Shown piece by piece: positions 22,224 through 32,656 of a DNA stretch of 64,000 nucleotides. The notes below the pieces were generated by a model, which was not told where the DNA came from, did not search any database, and saw nothing but the letters and a program-made list of their open reading frames with translations. The stretch comes from Cordilura impudica (lineage: Eukaryota; Arthropoda; Insecta; Diptera; Scathophagidae). The translations under genes and the position numbers were made by a program. The stretch is from assembly GCA_963682025.1 (NCBI GenBank), contig OY821519.1:65404783-65468782 (forward strand). The letters run 5' to 3'. Positions within the stretch are counted from its first letter, which is position 1; each line of letters begins with the position of its first letter.

Positions 22224-24860
22224 TAATTTAAACGAATTCAAAATGCTTCACTTGAATGCCAATGGCATTTCAAACTTTTCTAAATTAAAACAATTTGAGA
22301 TACTAATTGAACGAGAAAATATTAAAATAGCGTCTTTGAATGAAACTTTTTTTTCAGAAAATCATAGACCCTATTTTAAAAATTATTATTTATATAGAAG
22401 TGACAGAACAGATGCAAGAGGAGGAGGAGTAGCTCTGTTAATTCATAAATCTGTCGCTCATAAAAACCTCTTTATTTCAAACACCTCATCAATCGAAAAC
22501 ATCTCAATTGAAGTTATTATAAATAATAGACCTATTGTTGTATCTTCGTTATATTCACCAAGATATACTCATAACTTCTGTGCTGATATCTTGAACCTAA
22601 CACCTTCCACCAAAGAATATATAGTTTTTGGTGACCTAAATGCCAAACATTGTTCATGGAATTGTCGTTCAAATAATACTGCAGGAATCGCACTTAACAA
22701 CCTACAGCAATCAAGCAATTTTTTTATTCACTATCCTAATAGTCCAACCCTATTCCCCCATCAACACAATCGCGAAGCATCAACAGTCGATATTATTTTA
22801 AGCAACTCCGCTTTAAATATAGACGTAAAAACAATGGATTACGAAATACCATCAGACCATCGCCCCATTATATGTACACTTAAAAGGTCAATGGCCTTGC
22901 AGGTTGACCTCAATCATTATGATTATAGTGCAACCAACTGGAACATTTATATGAATTTTTTAGACAATAAAATCACGTTATATTCCGATATATACAATAC
23001 CAAGGCAGTAATTGATCAGGAAATCCAAAAATTTATAAATGTAGTTTTCGAAGCAAGGGATGTGTCTACACCTAAAATAACTCAACAAAATAATTACACA
23101 TTACCAGAAAGTACTGTGAAATATATAAAACTAAGAAGAAGCTTTAAAAGAAAAAGCCAACGATCTTCAAATATAGCCGAGCAAACTTTTTATAATCAAT
23201 GTACTAAGTTTCTAAGTAACATGATTGATAAAAGTATTAATTCGGAGCGCAATAAGAAATGGTCTCAATTATTATCCAATTTAAAACCAGGTGATAAATC
23301 GTTTTGGAAAATAAGCAGGAACTTGCGAGGAAAAGGAAAAAATCAAATCGCTCACTTCAAAGTTGGAAATACAAAAATAACATCTGATAAGGACAAGGCT
23401 GAAGTCCTGGCAAATACATTTGTCCAAGCAAATAACCTCACTTCGAACTATAACCACTCGGCAGATACACTAATAAATACAACAGTAAATAATTTTAAGA
23501 CGGAAAATCCCAGTTCTGAATCTGCAATTTATACATCTCTTGAAGAAGTAATGAATATTGTCTCATCAATAAAACCCTCAAAATCCCCCGGTTTTGACAA
23601 TGTTCCCAACCTGCTTTTAAAGAAATTACCAATTAAAGCTTTAAAATTACTGGTTATAATATTTAACAGCTGCATCAAACTCAACTATTTCCCAAACCAT
23701 TTCAAAAATGCTAAGGTTATAGCTGTCAACAAACCTAATAAGCCAAAAACTAACCCAAACAGCTACAGACCTATCAGTCTATTAAGTAACTTTGGTAAAA
23801 TATTTGAAAAAATTCTACATTCTCGTCTTAGTGAATTTGTAACGACCAATTCTATTGTTGCTAAAGAACAATTTGGATTTAAAAAAGGACATAGCACTAC
23901 TCACCAAATAAACAGAATTAAAAATCAAATAATCACCAATAAAAACAATAAACGTTCAACGGGTGTAATATTGTTAGATATTGAAAAAACGTTTGACACC
24001 GTTTGGCATAATGGCCTCTTATTTAAACTTCTTGATGCAAATATACCAAAATATCTATGTAAACTTATTTCAGATTTCATTCACGACAGAAGCTTTAAAG
24101 TTGCAATTAATAATGAAACATCAACTCCAAAAACCATTACCTCAGGGTTACCTCAAGGATCAGTCTTGTCGCCATTGCTTTACTCGATATATACATCCGA
24201 TTTTAAAGTCCCAAAATATATGAAAATTGCCTATTAATTTCTTCAAACAAACTTACAAGTGCACTCCTGAAGAAAATGGAAAAGGGACTTGTAAATTGCA
24301 GTAAATATTTCCACAAATGGAAAATCAAAATTAATCCAAACAAGACCCAAGCAATAATTTTTCCATTCAACAAATCTCCCAAAAGACTGCCAAGACGTCA
24401 CCTTCTTATTGGAAATAATACCATAAATGTACTTAACGATGTCAAATATCTTGGAGTTGTCTTTGACAAAAAGCTTACATTTAAACAACATATTATGGCT
24501 ACGTGCCAAAAAGCTATAAAATCATTTAAAGCATTATGGCCACTACTAAATAGAAGGTCATTTCTAAACCACCAAAACAAAAATCTACTCTTCAAAAGTG
24601 TTATAAGGCCGATATTAACATACGCGTGTCCTATTTGGAGTGACGCTGCCAACTGCCACCTAAAACGCTTACAAATTATACAAAACAAATGTCTTAAAAT
24701 GATATATAAAAAGCACTGGAGGTATCCTACAAATCTTCTTCATGAAGAAACCGGTTATGAAAAAATTATCGATTACATATCAAGGATTAATAACAATTAC
24801 TTTGCCAAAATTGAAAATTCCTCTTACCCACTGCTAAGAGAATGTATAGAAATAACGTAA
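22210..24860 (+). pseudogene. LINE-A copy 2 ORF2 (endonuclease-reverse transcriptase), catalytic box deleted
   Basis: Starts at ATG 22210, overlapping the end of ORF1, and is open to a stop at 24235-24237. Residues 1-235 are an AP-like endonuclease (LHLNANGISNFSKLKQFE; ASLNETFF; VFGDLNAKHCSWN; IPSDHRPIICTL). The RT follows (IKPSKSPGFDNVPNLLLKKL; NSYRPISLLSNFGKIFEK; EQFGFKKGHSTTHQINR; LDIEKTFDTVWHNGL; GLPQGSVLSPLLYSIYTSDF). A 19-base deletion after codons for KIA removes the YADD catalytic box and puts a stop there; the rest (24276-24860, LKRLQIIQNKCLKMIYKKHW) continues in another frame. Apart from that one deletion the ORF looks whole. Confidence 0.93.
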
Positions 24861-24890
24861 AATTAAAAAAGAAATCACCAAATTGAAAAT

Positions 24891-24941
24891 TATATGCTTA
24901 TAGAGGTCTATTATTACTAATAAACCTCCTATAAGCATATA
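24891..24941 (+). other. Conserved 3'UTR hairpin of LINE-A
   Basis: tatatgcttatagagg pairs with cctcctataagcatata across a short AT loop. The same structure is in copy 1 (21094-21146), copy 3 (35157-35207) and, reversed, copy 4 (60868-60919). Many non-LTR elements have a 3' stem-loop that their reverse transcriptase recognises; that role is inferred here. Confidence 0.7.
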
Positions 24942-25339
24942 AACATTTTCAGATAGTATTTGAATATATTAAATCATATAAAGGTTTTTTCCTCCCATTT
25001 TCCTTTAAAAATCATTAAAAAATAAAATAAAAACTATTTAATATCTTTAGATCCTATGTATTATTTGTTGCAATATCTATATGTAAAGATAAGATCTCAT
25101 ATGTAAATATCAAATTTGTTAAAATATGTAAATAAAGGAAGAATATATAATTGAAAAAAAAATTGAAAATATCGTACCATTAAATAAATGCCGAAAGTTT
25201 CAGAGCTCTACCTAGTCATTTGTTAAATTTGTTAAATTTTCGTACCGATTCTACTTTAAATAATTTAATATTTTGATATAATTCCAATAACCCATATAAA
25301 TACTTAATTAAGCTATATTGTTACGGGTAACACATTGAT

Positions 25340-27190
25340 TTTACGGCTTAAGTCTCGTTTAGGTGCACCTCTCCGATCCGTTCCAAATTTTCACCACTCG
25401 GTCCACTTCTTAATGCGATTCCAGCAAAATATTTTTTTTTTGGCGGAACCCCATATTTCCCGAGTTATAGACCTCCAAAATTTTGACATTGATTTCGATA
25501 TAACTTGAACAATTCCAATCGGACTTTAGCAATATATATATCATATGAAAGCTTATTGAAGTACCTTTAATTTGATATCAAAAAGTTTGAAATCCATTAA
25601 CCCATTATGGACCAAAATAATTTTCTTTCTTTTTAGGATGCAGTTTTTTGTAAATAATTCATTTTATTTCAATAAAACGCTATTACAACAACAAAATATA
25701 TGTTAATTAGTACATTCATAGGATTAACAGCTTTTATTTCAGATATTGTTTGACCTTTTAACCCTTTGTAATCCGGAGATATTAGGGGTACAACTTTGTA
25801 TTTTTTATTGCACAAATAACAAAAAACCATAACACTAAAAACAACACTTTCTTACAAAATTCGATTTTACAATTCTAACTAGAAATGGAAATTTTTTTTG
25901 CTACATACATATTTTGTCCTCTTAACCCCTCCAGGACCGAAGATATTATTGACTTTTAATGAGACTATTATGAAAATTTTGTTGGAAAATTCCCTTGCGA
26001 CGTACGCAGAAAAACTTTATTCAGCGAAGCCACCTGCCGTGTCCTACTGGAGGAGAAAACCCTTAAGCGCGGCCGCAGGCCGCCACGCAGAAAAACTTTT
26101 GCATGCAAAGCCAGATTTCAATACTTAACTTTAGTGTCTCCGGGAAGACATAAGACAAGATAAAGCTATCATGGCCTTATCTCACATGGTATTAAAGCAT
26201 CCCCTCATTTCTTCTCCGCCCTATTATGAAAATTTTGTTGGGAAATTCCCTTGTGACGTACGCAGAAAAACTTTATTCAGCGAAGCCACCTGCCGTGTCC
26301 TACTGGAGGAGAAAACCCTTAAGCGCGGCCGCAGGCCGCCACGCAGAAAAACTTTTGTATGCAAAGCCAGATTTCAATACTTAACTTTAGTGTCTCCGGG
26401 AAGACATAAGACAAGATAAAGCTATCATGGCCTTATCTCACATGGTATTAAAGCATCCCCTCATTTCTTCTCCGCCCTATTATGAAAATTTTGTTGGGAA
26501 ATTCCCTTGTGACGTACGCAGAAAAACTTTATTCAGCGAAGCCACCTGCCGTGTCCTACTGGAGGAGAAAACCCTTAAGCGCGGCCGCAGGCCGCCACGC
26601 AGAAAAACTTTAGTATGCGAAGCCAGATTTCAATACTTAACTTTAGTGTCTCCGGGAAGACATAAGACAAGATAAAGCCATCATGGCCTTATCTCACATG
26701 CTATTAAAGCATACCCTCATTTCTTCTCCAACTTTAACTCCTAATATATCCAGCATTTTAAGAGTCAAAAAGTCATAATAGACACCAAAAAATAGCTTGT
26801 GATCCCTACTTTTATTGTAAATGTGCAAATACATACCTTATATACGTAATTTCGTCTGATAATTATAGCTTTTCACAAAAAACTCTTTACCAAAAATGCA
26901 CAATCTTGAATAGGTTCACAATGGGTTAAAGGATTTCGAACTTTTTTACTTTGAAATAAAGGCAATTTAATAAGCTTTCAAATGATACATATATTGCTCA
27001 AATCCGATAAGAATTATTCAAGTTATATCGAAATCAATGTCAAAACTTTGGAGGTCCATAACTCGGAAAATATGGGTTTCCGCCAAAAAAAAATTTTTTT
27101 TTCTAAATCACCTCAAATACCCCTATTTCCAAAAAAAAAAAAAAAAAAAAACGGGGTGGTGCACCTAAACGAGACTTGTTCCGATTTTAC
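25340..27190. mobile_element. Element with long inverted ends and internal tandem repeats
   Basis: The two ends are long inverted repeats. A perfect 20-bp core, aagtctcgtttaggtgcacc, lies at 25350-25369 with its inverse at 27158-27177, and similarity continues inward for about 250 bases (for example tttggcggaacccc, gagttatagacctcc, gacattgatttcgatataac versus their inverses near 26990-27090). Between them is AT-rich sequence plus three GC-richer 256-bp tandem repeats. No transposase. The layout recalls fold-back or large MITE-type elements; exact termini and target duplication were not found. Confidence 0.75.
25966..26730. repeat. Three tandem copies of a 256-bp GC-rich unit
   Basis: Units start at 25966, 26222 and 26478 (each 'tattatgaaaattttg'). 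Copies 2 and 3 differ by only a few bases, copy 1 by slightly more. Each unit has a NotI-type octamer (gcggccgc) inside aagcgcggccgcaggccgcc, and an internal pair of similar blocks (cgcagaaaaactttattcag and cgcagaaaaacttttgtatg). Open frames of ~82 codons occur in each copy, but because 256 is not a multiple of three they do not continue across units; I do not call them genes. Confidence 0.9.
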
Positions 27191-27199
27191 ACCAAACCG

Positions 27200-27612
27200 C
27201 TCAGACCAGACATGAAAAATAGCTAAATATAGCCGGAAAATAGCAATTTACAAACTTCCATATAGACAAGGCTGTGGTTAAAAATAATGATTCCAAATTT
27301 GATAAGGCTGCCATAACATTAACAAAGATACTTCCAAGTATATTTCGGGTTTCATTTGTAATTAAATAAAATCTACATGCCGCACATTCACATTTATGAT
27401 TGTGAAAAATAACAAACAAAAGAGAATGAGATCAATGGTTTATAAATTGTGCACTTAAGCAACACAATCAAACAATAAATTAACAAAAAAAAAGAGCAAA
27501 CAACGCCCCTTGGAAAATATAACAATTGCATATCAATTTTCTAAATAAATTCCTTTGGAGAATTAACTATGTAAAGGCATTTTGTAATTGATTTTCTAAT
27601 TGGAAAAACTTA
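27200..27612. other. AT-rich sequence, no gene seen (probable intron)
   Basis: Lies just downstream (minus strand) of the splice donor of the orphan exon at 27614-27668 and has no coding character, consistent with intron. Confidence 0.35.
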
Positions 27613-27613
27613 C

Positions 27614-27668
27614 CTAATTTTTCTTCTGTCTGACCATCATCGACAGCAGACATGTCTAAAGTTTCCAT
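27614..27668 (-). CDS. Probable first coding exon of an unidentified gene
   Basis: On the minus strand, an ATG preceded by a run of A residues (aaaaacATGG, a good insect start context) opens a 55-base frame encoding METLDMSAVDDGQTEEKL plus one base. It ends exactly at a consensus splice donor, AAATTAG|GTAAGT. Composition and acidic character are protein-like and unlike the surrounding AT-rich DNA. No convincing second exon is visible to the left, so the following intron would be long and transposon-filled, with exons outside the window or too small to recognise. Identity is not known to me; a fortuitous frame is possible but the donor is textbook. Confidence 0.45.
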
Positions 27669-27699
27669 GTTTTTTTTTTTATTGTTTAGAATTTTAACA

Positions 27700-28480
27700 C
27701 TTTTCTGTTCTTTTATTGTTTTTATTATTAATTGCCTGTTTCTTTGGAATTCTTTAATATTTCTTCGGTATTGTTTATTAATGAATTTGATTTATTTTGC
27801 AAAGAATTAAACAATTTTCTTTTGTCTTTCTCACTTAATCAAAAAAAACAGCACCAAAAACGTAGCCATCTTTTCATATTTTTCTAACTTTTTTTGCACA
27901 GTTTGACGTTTTCTGAAATTTAATTTAAGTCAAAAACTGCTGTTTACAACACAGCTGAGCTCTTAAGAGAAGAGCAAATGTTTGTTTACGAAGTGGGTGG
28001 ATTTGAATAAGAAGTGAAAAGCATAAAGAGCTGATAAATAACAGCTGATTGCTAGGTTGCCAGATTTTTTGGGCTACATTAACAAAAATTGCCTAAATGA
28101 TTTTTTTGCATTTTCTTTTCTTTTGCAGTTTACTAATTATAAATATTGAAAGAAATTTAAGAAAAATGCAAAATTACAAAATAAATAAAAAATAAAATCA
28201 AAAAAATCACAATGTCTGACAACTCTGCCTGATTATAAAGATATCTTTTTGTTTCAGGACTAAAATTTAAAAAAAAAATAATTTTTTTATTGAAATATTA
28301 TTTGTACACACAAGGAAAAATTTGCTTTTAAACATTTAATGAAACTTATAATTTTTCCATGTATTTAATTTTCAGGGATCAACTAGTAAAGCTTAAATTT
28401 TTTTATTAATGTTAAAAATACATATTGAGTTTTTTGTAGATACAAATTGTACCTGTAGCCCGTTTCTATAACTTTTCGTT
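27700..28480. other. Non-coding sequence upstream of the orphan exon
   Basis: AT-rich with no coding frame. If the exon at 27614-27668 is real, its 5'UTR and promoter lie here; I see no clear TATA box or initiator. Confidence 0.3.
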
Positions 28481-28660
28481 ATGATAACGAATGATTTTTA
28501 TTTTTTTCATAACGAATGGATCATAACGAAATTTTGCTTCGAAGTGTTTCTACAACTCAGAAAACTTACCTTTCGTTACAAGTGTACATGGTGTATGAAA
28601 CAGTGGAAACAAAACACTGTTCGTTATGTGTAACAGCTGAGTTGTTTTGTGTACTTTAAT
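28470..28660. repeat. Block with repeated tcgttat/ataacga motifs
   Basis: Contains several direct and inverted copies of a short word: ttttcgttatgataacga, cataacgaatggatcataac, tttcgttac and gttcgttatg within about 150 bases, plus gtttctataac/gtttctacaac. Repeated inverted short words like these are found at ends of PIF/Harbinger-type transposons, and the neighbouring ORF might belong to one. I could not find a matching right end. Confidence 0.35.
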
Positions 28661-28798
28661 TCTACTTGTACATTTTACTTGAACATATTGCATTGTATTG
28701 ATTTGCTTAATTATTCATTTAAAAAAGTAAGTATAGATAAATAAAGTAAGTGTGAAAATGTGAATTGTTTACTTATTTAATTTTTTTGAAGCATGTGA

Positions 28799-29201
28799 CT
28801 ATGCTTGAAGCTGCCGCACTAGCAATATTAGTTGACCAGCGAAATATGCTGCGTGTACATAGACGCTACTAAGCGACGCATCAACTGATTGCAGAGAGGA
28901 ACTCATCGTTTTGAGTATATTCATGAGCTCTGCCATTTCACTACACCTCTTCTCCTCCTGCTTCTTCATCAGCTCCTTCACTTCCTCCAGTGTTTCCTGC
29001 ACTTCCATATCAAAATTATTCTCCTAATTTCAAAAATATAATAAAAACATAAATTACCTCCTGGAATCCCGACTCTATGGTTCCACCATCGCCACCAACA
29101 AGAGCAGCTGAAAAGAACTCCAGCACCTCCTTGTCCATCCCTTCTAGCGGCGACGGACCTTCGGTGGCAGGACGATTCCCAGTGGCTTGGTTGAATAACA
29201 T
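28799..29201 (-). CDS. Two-exon ORF, 3' part; possible transposon or host protein of unknown function
   Basis: Exon A (29201 down to 29057) encodes MLFNQATGNRPATEGPSPLE... ending ESGFQE at a donor (GAG|GTAATTTATG). A 41-base-scale intron ends ttttgaaattag, and exon B continues in frame ENNFDMEVQETLEEVKELMKK... to the stop at 28799. Exon B predicts a coiled coil (LEEVKELMKKQEEKR, then MAELMNILKTMSSSLQSV). GC content is clearly higher than in flanks, so it was recently under coding constraint. A 'TGNRPATEGP' segment followed by a C-terminal coiled coil is reminiscent of Myb/SANT-like DNA-binding proteins of PIF/Harbinger transposons, but no SANT domain is visible upstream, so this is a guess. 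Upstream exons are not found. Confidence 0.45.
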
Positions 29202-29204
29202 AAA

Positions 29205-29690
29205 TAATAATTAAAATAATTCAATTTTACTACGTCAATTTAAATTTCAAATATATGTTCACTAAACAATCTTGTTATTCTGCTACATAAAGTTAAATTT
29301 AAAAAAAAAAAAATCACATTATGGCGATCCTGCCAGGAGCAAAACGACTTTTAAAGAAAAACTAAAATTGTATGCAATCTTAAACTTTACGAAAAAAATA
29401 TTAAAGGTGATGAAAAAAAAGTAAAAGTAATTATTTACAAATTCTACAAGAATCATCTTAAAACAAAATCTACAAATTGTAAAAGTACTTTAAACAGAAC
29501 AATATAAACACAAAAAAATAAATCCCTGAAAAGAAAAGTGAAAAAAAAATTTTCGAAGGAACTAAATAAAAGTTTTCATAAAGTCTTGATTTTAATCATG
29601 TTTTTAAAACAATATAGACTGAAGTTAAACAAAAAAAATTTTTTTTTGAATGTTGATTCACAATAATGCAAAATATTTCGTAAAAATAAT
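29205..29690. other. AT-rich sequence, no gene seen
   Basis: Long A runs, no coding frame on either strand. Confidence 0.35.
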
Positions 29691-29699
29691 AAACGTGAA

Positions 29700-29945
29700 C
29701 AGAGGAAACAGGTGAGGCTAAAACACCTGCAACAGCAGTAACAAAATGAGGAACAACAGCCAGAACAAATTCATTGGCGATAAAGGCTGCAACATTGTCA
29801 ACAACAGGAAGTGTTTTATCCAGAATAACAATAGAAGTAAAAACAGCATCAACAAAATGAAGTGTTTCATCCAGCAAAAGCAGGTAGCAGCAAAAACATC
29901 AGCAACAAAATGAAGTGCTTTATCCTGCAACAACAATAGCGCCCA
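29700..29945. repeat. Minisatellite with ~55-60 base units
   Basis: Irregular units containing caacaaaatgaagtg(c/t)ttt(c/a)atcc and caacaggaagtgttttatcc recur about every 55-60 bases (near 29797, 29852, 29909), with (aac/agc)-rich spacers. The leucine-rich minus-strand frames across it are artefacts. Confidence 0.55.
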
Positions 29946-30024
29946 CAGCTATGCCTGCAATATAAGATCTTTAAGTATTTATAAATTTAATTTTATAATT
30001 TTTTTTAATTTAATTTTTTTTTAA

Positions 30025-30118
30025 GGGAAGATCGCGGCCACAAGCGCTGCAATCAACCTAAATTTATCTTTTTTTTTATTTAAAGGAAGATCGCGGCCAC
30101 AAGCGCTGCAATCAACCG
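30025..30118 (+). repeat. Tandem duplication of a 34-base GC-richer word
   Basis: 'ggaagatcgcggccacaagc' followed by 'gctgcaatcaacc' occurs at about 30026-30058 and again at about 30084-30117, separated by T-rich DNA. Confidence 0.8.
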
Positions 30119-30289
30119 TATTATTTTAATATATTTTCAACAGTGCTCATTAATAATTGTTAATTAAAGGAGAATTTTATTTAAATATTTGGAATATTTT
30201 AATTTCGGTTATTTATGTGAGGTCGTTTGTTTTGTTTTTCCTTTTCTTTTTTTAATCCCCATCAATTCAATAGTTTTCCTCTTATTTTT

Positions 30290-30845
30290 TTTATTGTGAA
30301 AATGGAAAAACCCAGCCAAAGATCGATGAACCAAATGCTAATGTCATAAATGAAATAGAAATGCACAGATACATATTTGATAATAATAATACTACTTATG
30401 ACAGCGCAATTGGTTACGATCTTATATCTATTACATAAAAAGTCACTGAAGAAAAACTATTTCAGAAACCCTTCAATAGCTAACAATTTAGACAAAATAT
30501 AATTATGTCAGGAAAGTAGAAAGAATAATATACATACATGCATTATTTAATATGGATCAGGATAAATCTGGGCCGAAGAAACTAACAATATCGGAATATA
30601 GAAAAAGACAACCTGAGTATAGAAAATTACTTAAAGCAGAGGACAAACTGACAACTATTCCAGAAATAGGTTTTCCGACTATAAAGAAAATTATTAACAG
30701 CATAGGCTCAAATAAAGCATTAAATGAACATAGAGAAGACACCTTTTGTGAGGATATACCCCGAGACTTTATAGATATCAACATAAGTAGTCCGATAATT
30801 AAAGTTGCTAAGGATTCAACTGCGGACAAAAAAAATTACACCTAG
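30290..30845 (+). pseudogene. Decayed protein-coding block of unknown identity
   Basis: Two protein-like plus-strand stretches in different frames. Frame 1 (about 30298-30435) reads KTQPKIDEPNANVINEIEMH and continues RYIFDNNNTTYDSAIGYDL to a stop. A second frame from ATG 30552 to the stop at 30843 reads MDQDKSGPKKLTISEYRKRQ, then TTIPEIGFPTIKKIINSIGS and DIPRDFIDINISSPIIK. Both have balanced composition, unlike chance frames here. They could be a frameshifted pseudogene, or two exons of a real gene; the 30552 frame could also start a short real protein. KKLTISEYRKR suggests a nuclear-protein type motif, but I do not recognise the family. Confidence 0.4.
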
Positions 30846-31212
30846 CAAATTTATTATTTAAAGTTAAAATTTCTCATGTAATAACTGTTCTATCATTAAT
30901 AATCAGAATATGCATAAAAATAGTATACTATAAGATACCGTACCGCTAGAAATTTCACACTTTTTAGTGTTTGTGGACACGAACACCGAACGCTGTAACT
31001 GTCAAAGGACACACAAATACGAAAATTTGCTATTCCTTGACACATACATATACTACCTCATAATACATATATTTTGCATATTAACCAATTTATTTGAAAT
31101 TCACAGACAGTTTTGTTTAATGATTTAATTAGTATTAACTTCTTTTCATTAATTTAGAATTCTTGACTGAAAAAGTAAGCTGAATATATGGTTATATGTT
31201 AGACTAGTTATT
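30846..31212. other. AT-rich sequence, no gene seen
   Basis: No coding frame and no repeat ends seen before the family E element starts. Confidence 0.35.
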
Positions 31213-31245
31213 AAAGGTGATATCATACGATGTGTTTTCTACATA

Positions 31246-32437
31246 CAGTAACTCACAGCTTATTTCGTGTGAGAATATTTTTACTTATTGAAAAAAAAAA
31301 AAAAAATAACAATGCAATTTAACAAAAAAAAATTTTTGCATTTTATTAATTTTTCTCCTCTTCGTTTTTCTCCTTCGTGTAACAAGACAAAAACAAAATT
31401 CAAAAATATTATCACAGAAAAAAGTATATAGCAACAACAAACCACTTGCAAAATCGACGACACAGCTTATTTCTTGTGTTTGAAATGATTTTCACGGTCG
31501 AACGGCTCGAAATAAGCCTTTTATAAACGCAAAGAATAAGAAGGTTAGAATACAGTTCGCAACGGAGTACCTTGGATAGCTAGACTCGTTCTGGGGTACC
31601 GTTATTTTCTCCGATGAGGGTAAATATAACCCTATTTGGGTCTGACGGAAAGGTTTGCGTGTGGAAGAAACCAAATACGGAGCTCCGACCTCAAAATTTA
31701 CGTGGTCTTATAAAGCATGGCGGTGGTCATGTGATGGTTTGGTGGCGCATGTCAACATTAATAGTTTGAAGTTTGCACTTTATTGAAGGGATTATGGACA
31801 AAATTCAATACCTAAATATTTTGAAGGCAAATTTACTTCAAAGTACGGAAAAATTGGGCATATGAGAGAATTTCAGCTTCTATCAAGACAACGACCCAAA
31901 GAACAAGTCGGGTGTAGTCCAAACATGGTTGGTTTGGAATTGTCCACATGTCCTCCAAATGCCACCAAAATCACCAGACATTGATGTAATTTAAAATTTA
32001 TGGCATTTGCTTGAAACAAAAATCAGACTTTATAACATATCCAACGTAAAAGACCTAAAAGAGGCCCTAAAATCTGAATGGTATAAGATTTCCCCGGATT
32101 ATACGAAAAAATTGGTTTCTTCGATGAATTCTCGTTTAAGAAGTGTGATAAAGCAAAAAGGTTACCCCACCAAATACTAATTCACAATTTTTTTTATTTT
32201 TAAATAAGAATTGTTTTTAAGTTTAGTATACACACGAAATAAGCTGTGATTTTGATTTTGTATGAATTTTTGTTTTTGTTATATATTTTCATTTTTTGAA
32301 ACATTTTTTAAATATTGTTTTTGTCTGTTACACGAACAAAGAATAAAATGCGAAAAAAATTTTATTATATTGCATTGTTGTTGTTTTTTTTTCATAAAAA
32401 GTAAAAATATTGTCTTAAAGGAAATAAGCTGTGACTG
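31246..32437 (+). mobile_element. Tc1-like transposon with IR/DR ends
   Basis: Begins CAGTAACTCACAGC and ends GCTGTGACTG, flanked by TA on both sides (31244-31245, 32438-32439), the Tc1/mariner target. Each ~230-base inverted repeat has an outer and an inner copy of cacagcttatttc.tgtg: outer 31254-31271 and 32421-32433, inner 31461-31478 and 32231-32249. This double-repeat arrangement is the IR/DR structure known from Sleeping Beauty and Minos-type elements. The interior holds only part of a transposase. Confidence 0.85.
31496..32180 (+). pseudogene. Tc1-like transposase, N-terminus deleted and frameshifted
   Basis: Directly after the inner repeat the reading starts at the equivalent of the middle of the protein: NKPFINAKNKKVRIQFATEY, then VIFSDE (first Asp of DDE; D at about 31613), a frameshift, SDGKVCVWKKPNTELRPQ, GGGHVMVWW, FYQDNDPKNK (second Asp), MPPKSPDIDVI*NLWHLLE (region of the third acidic residue), and ends KGYPTKY at 32180. 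The paired helix-turn-helix DNA-binding domain (about 100 residues) is absent, and there are stops near 31580, 31866 and 31989. So the protein is dead and the element was already internally deleted. Confidence 0.85.
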
Positions 32438-32656
32438 TATATACTGTCACTTTTTTTTTCCATATGTAATTCCGTATGTCTGTCAAAATAATCATTTTAC
32501 ATACGATTCGTAATTTTTGCTATCACACGTGCATATGTATTTCCGTATGACATAACCTCTAAATGTAAACAACAGCTGATTTAATTTGTGAATTTACAAG
32601 AATTTATTGTTAAAAATAAAGTTACATATTCTATATATATTTTAATTGTTAATTAA

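Larger units (their letters stand above)
21543..25169 (+). mobile_element. LINE-A copy 2, longest copy
   Basis: Flanked by a perfect 17-bp target duplication (tatcgtaccattaaata at 21526-21542 and 25170-25186). It includes the C-terminal half of ORF1, all of ORF2 and the 3'UTR with a strong hairpin (24891-24941), ending in an A-rich tail. It is 5'-truncated within ORF1, so promoter and 5'UTR are absent. Confidence 0.93.

Noticed and set aside
25898..26675. Three similar ~80-codon frames in the 256-bp repeats as genes
   Set aside because: The unit length is not a multiple of three, the frames differ in phase from unit to unit, and no start or domain is conserved beyond the repeat identity itself.
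29596..29936. Leucine-rich minus-strand frames as membrane proteins
   Set aside because: They come from a caacaa/agc-rich minisatellite read in inverse.
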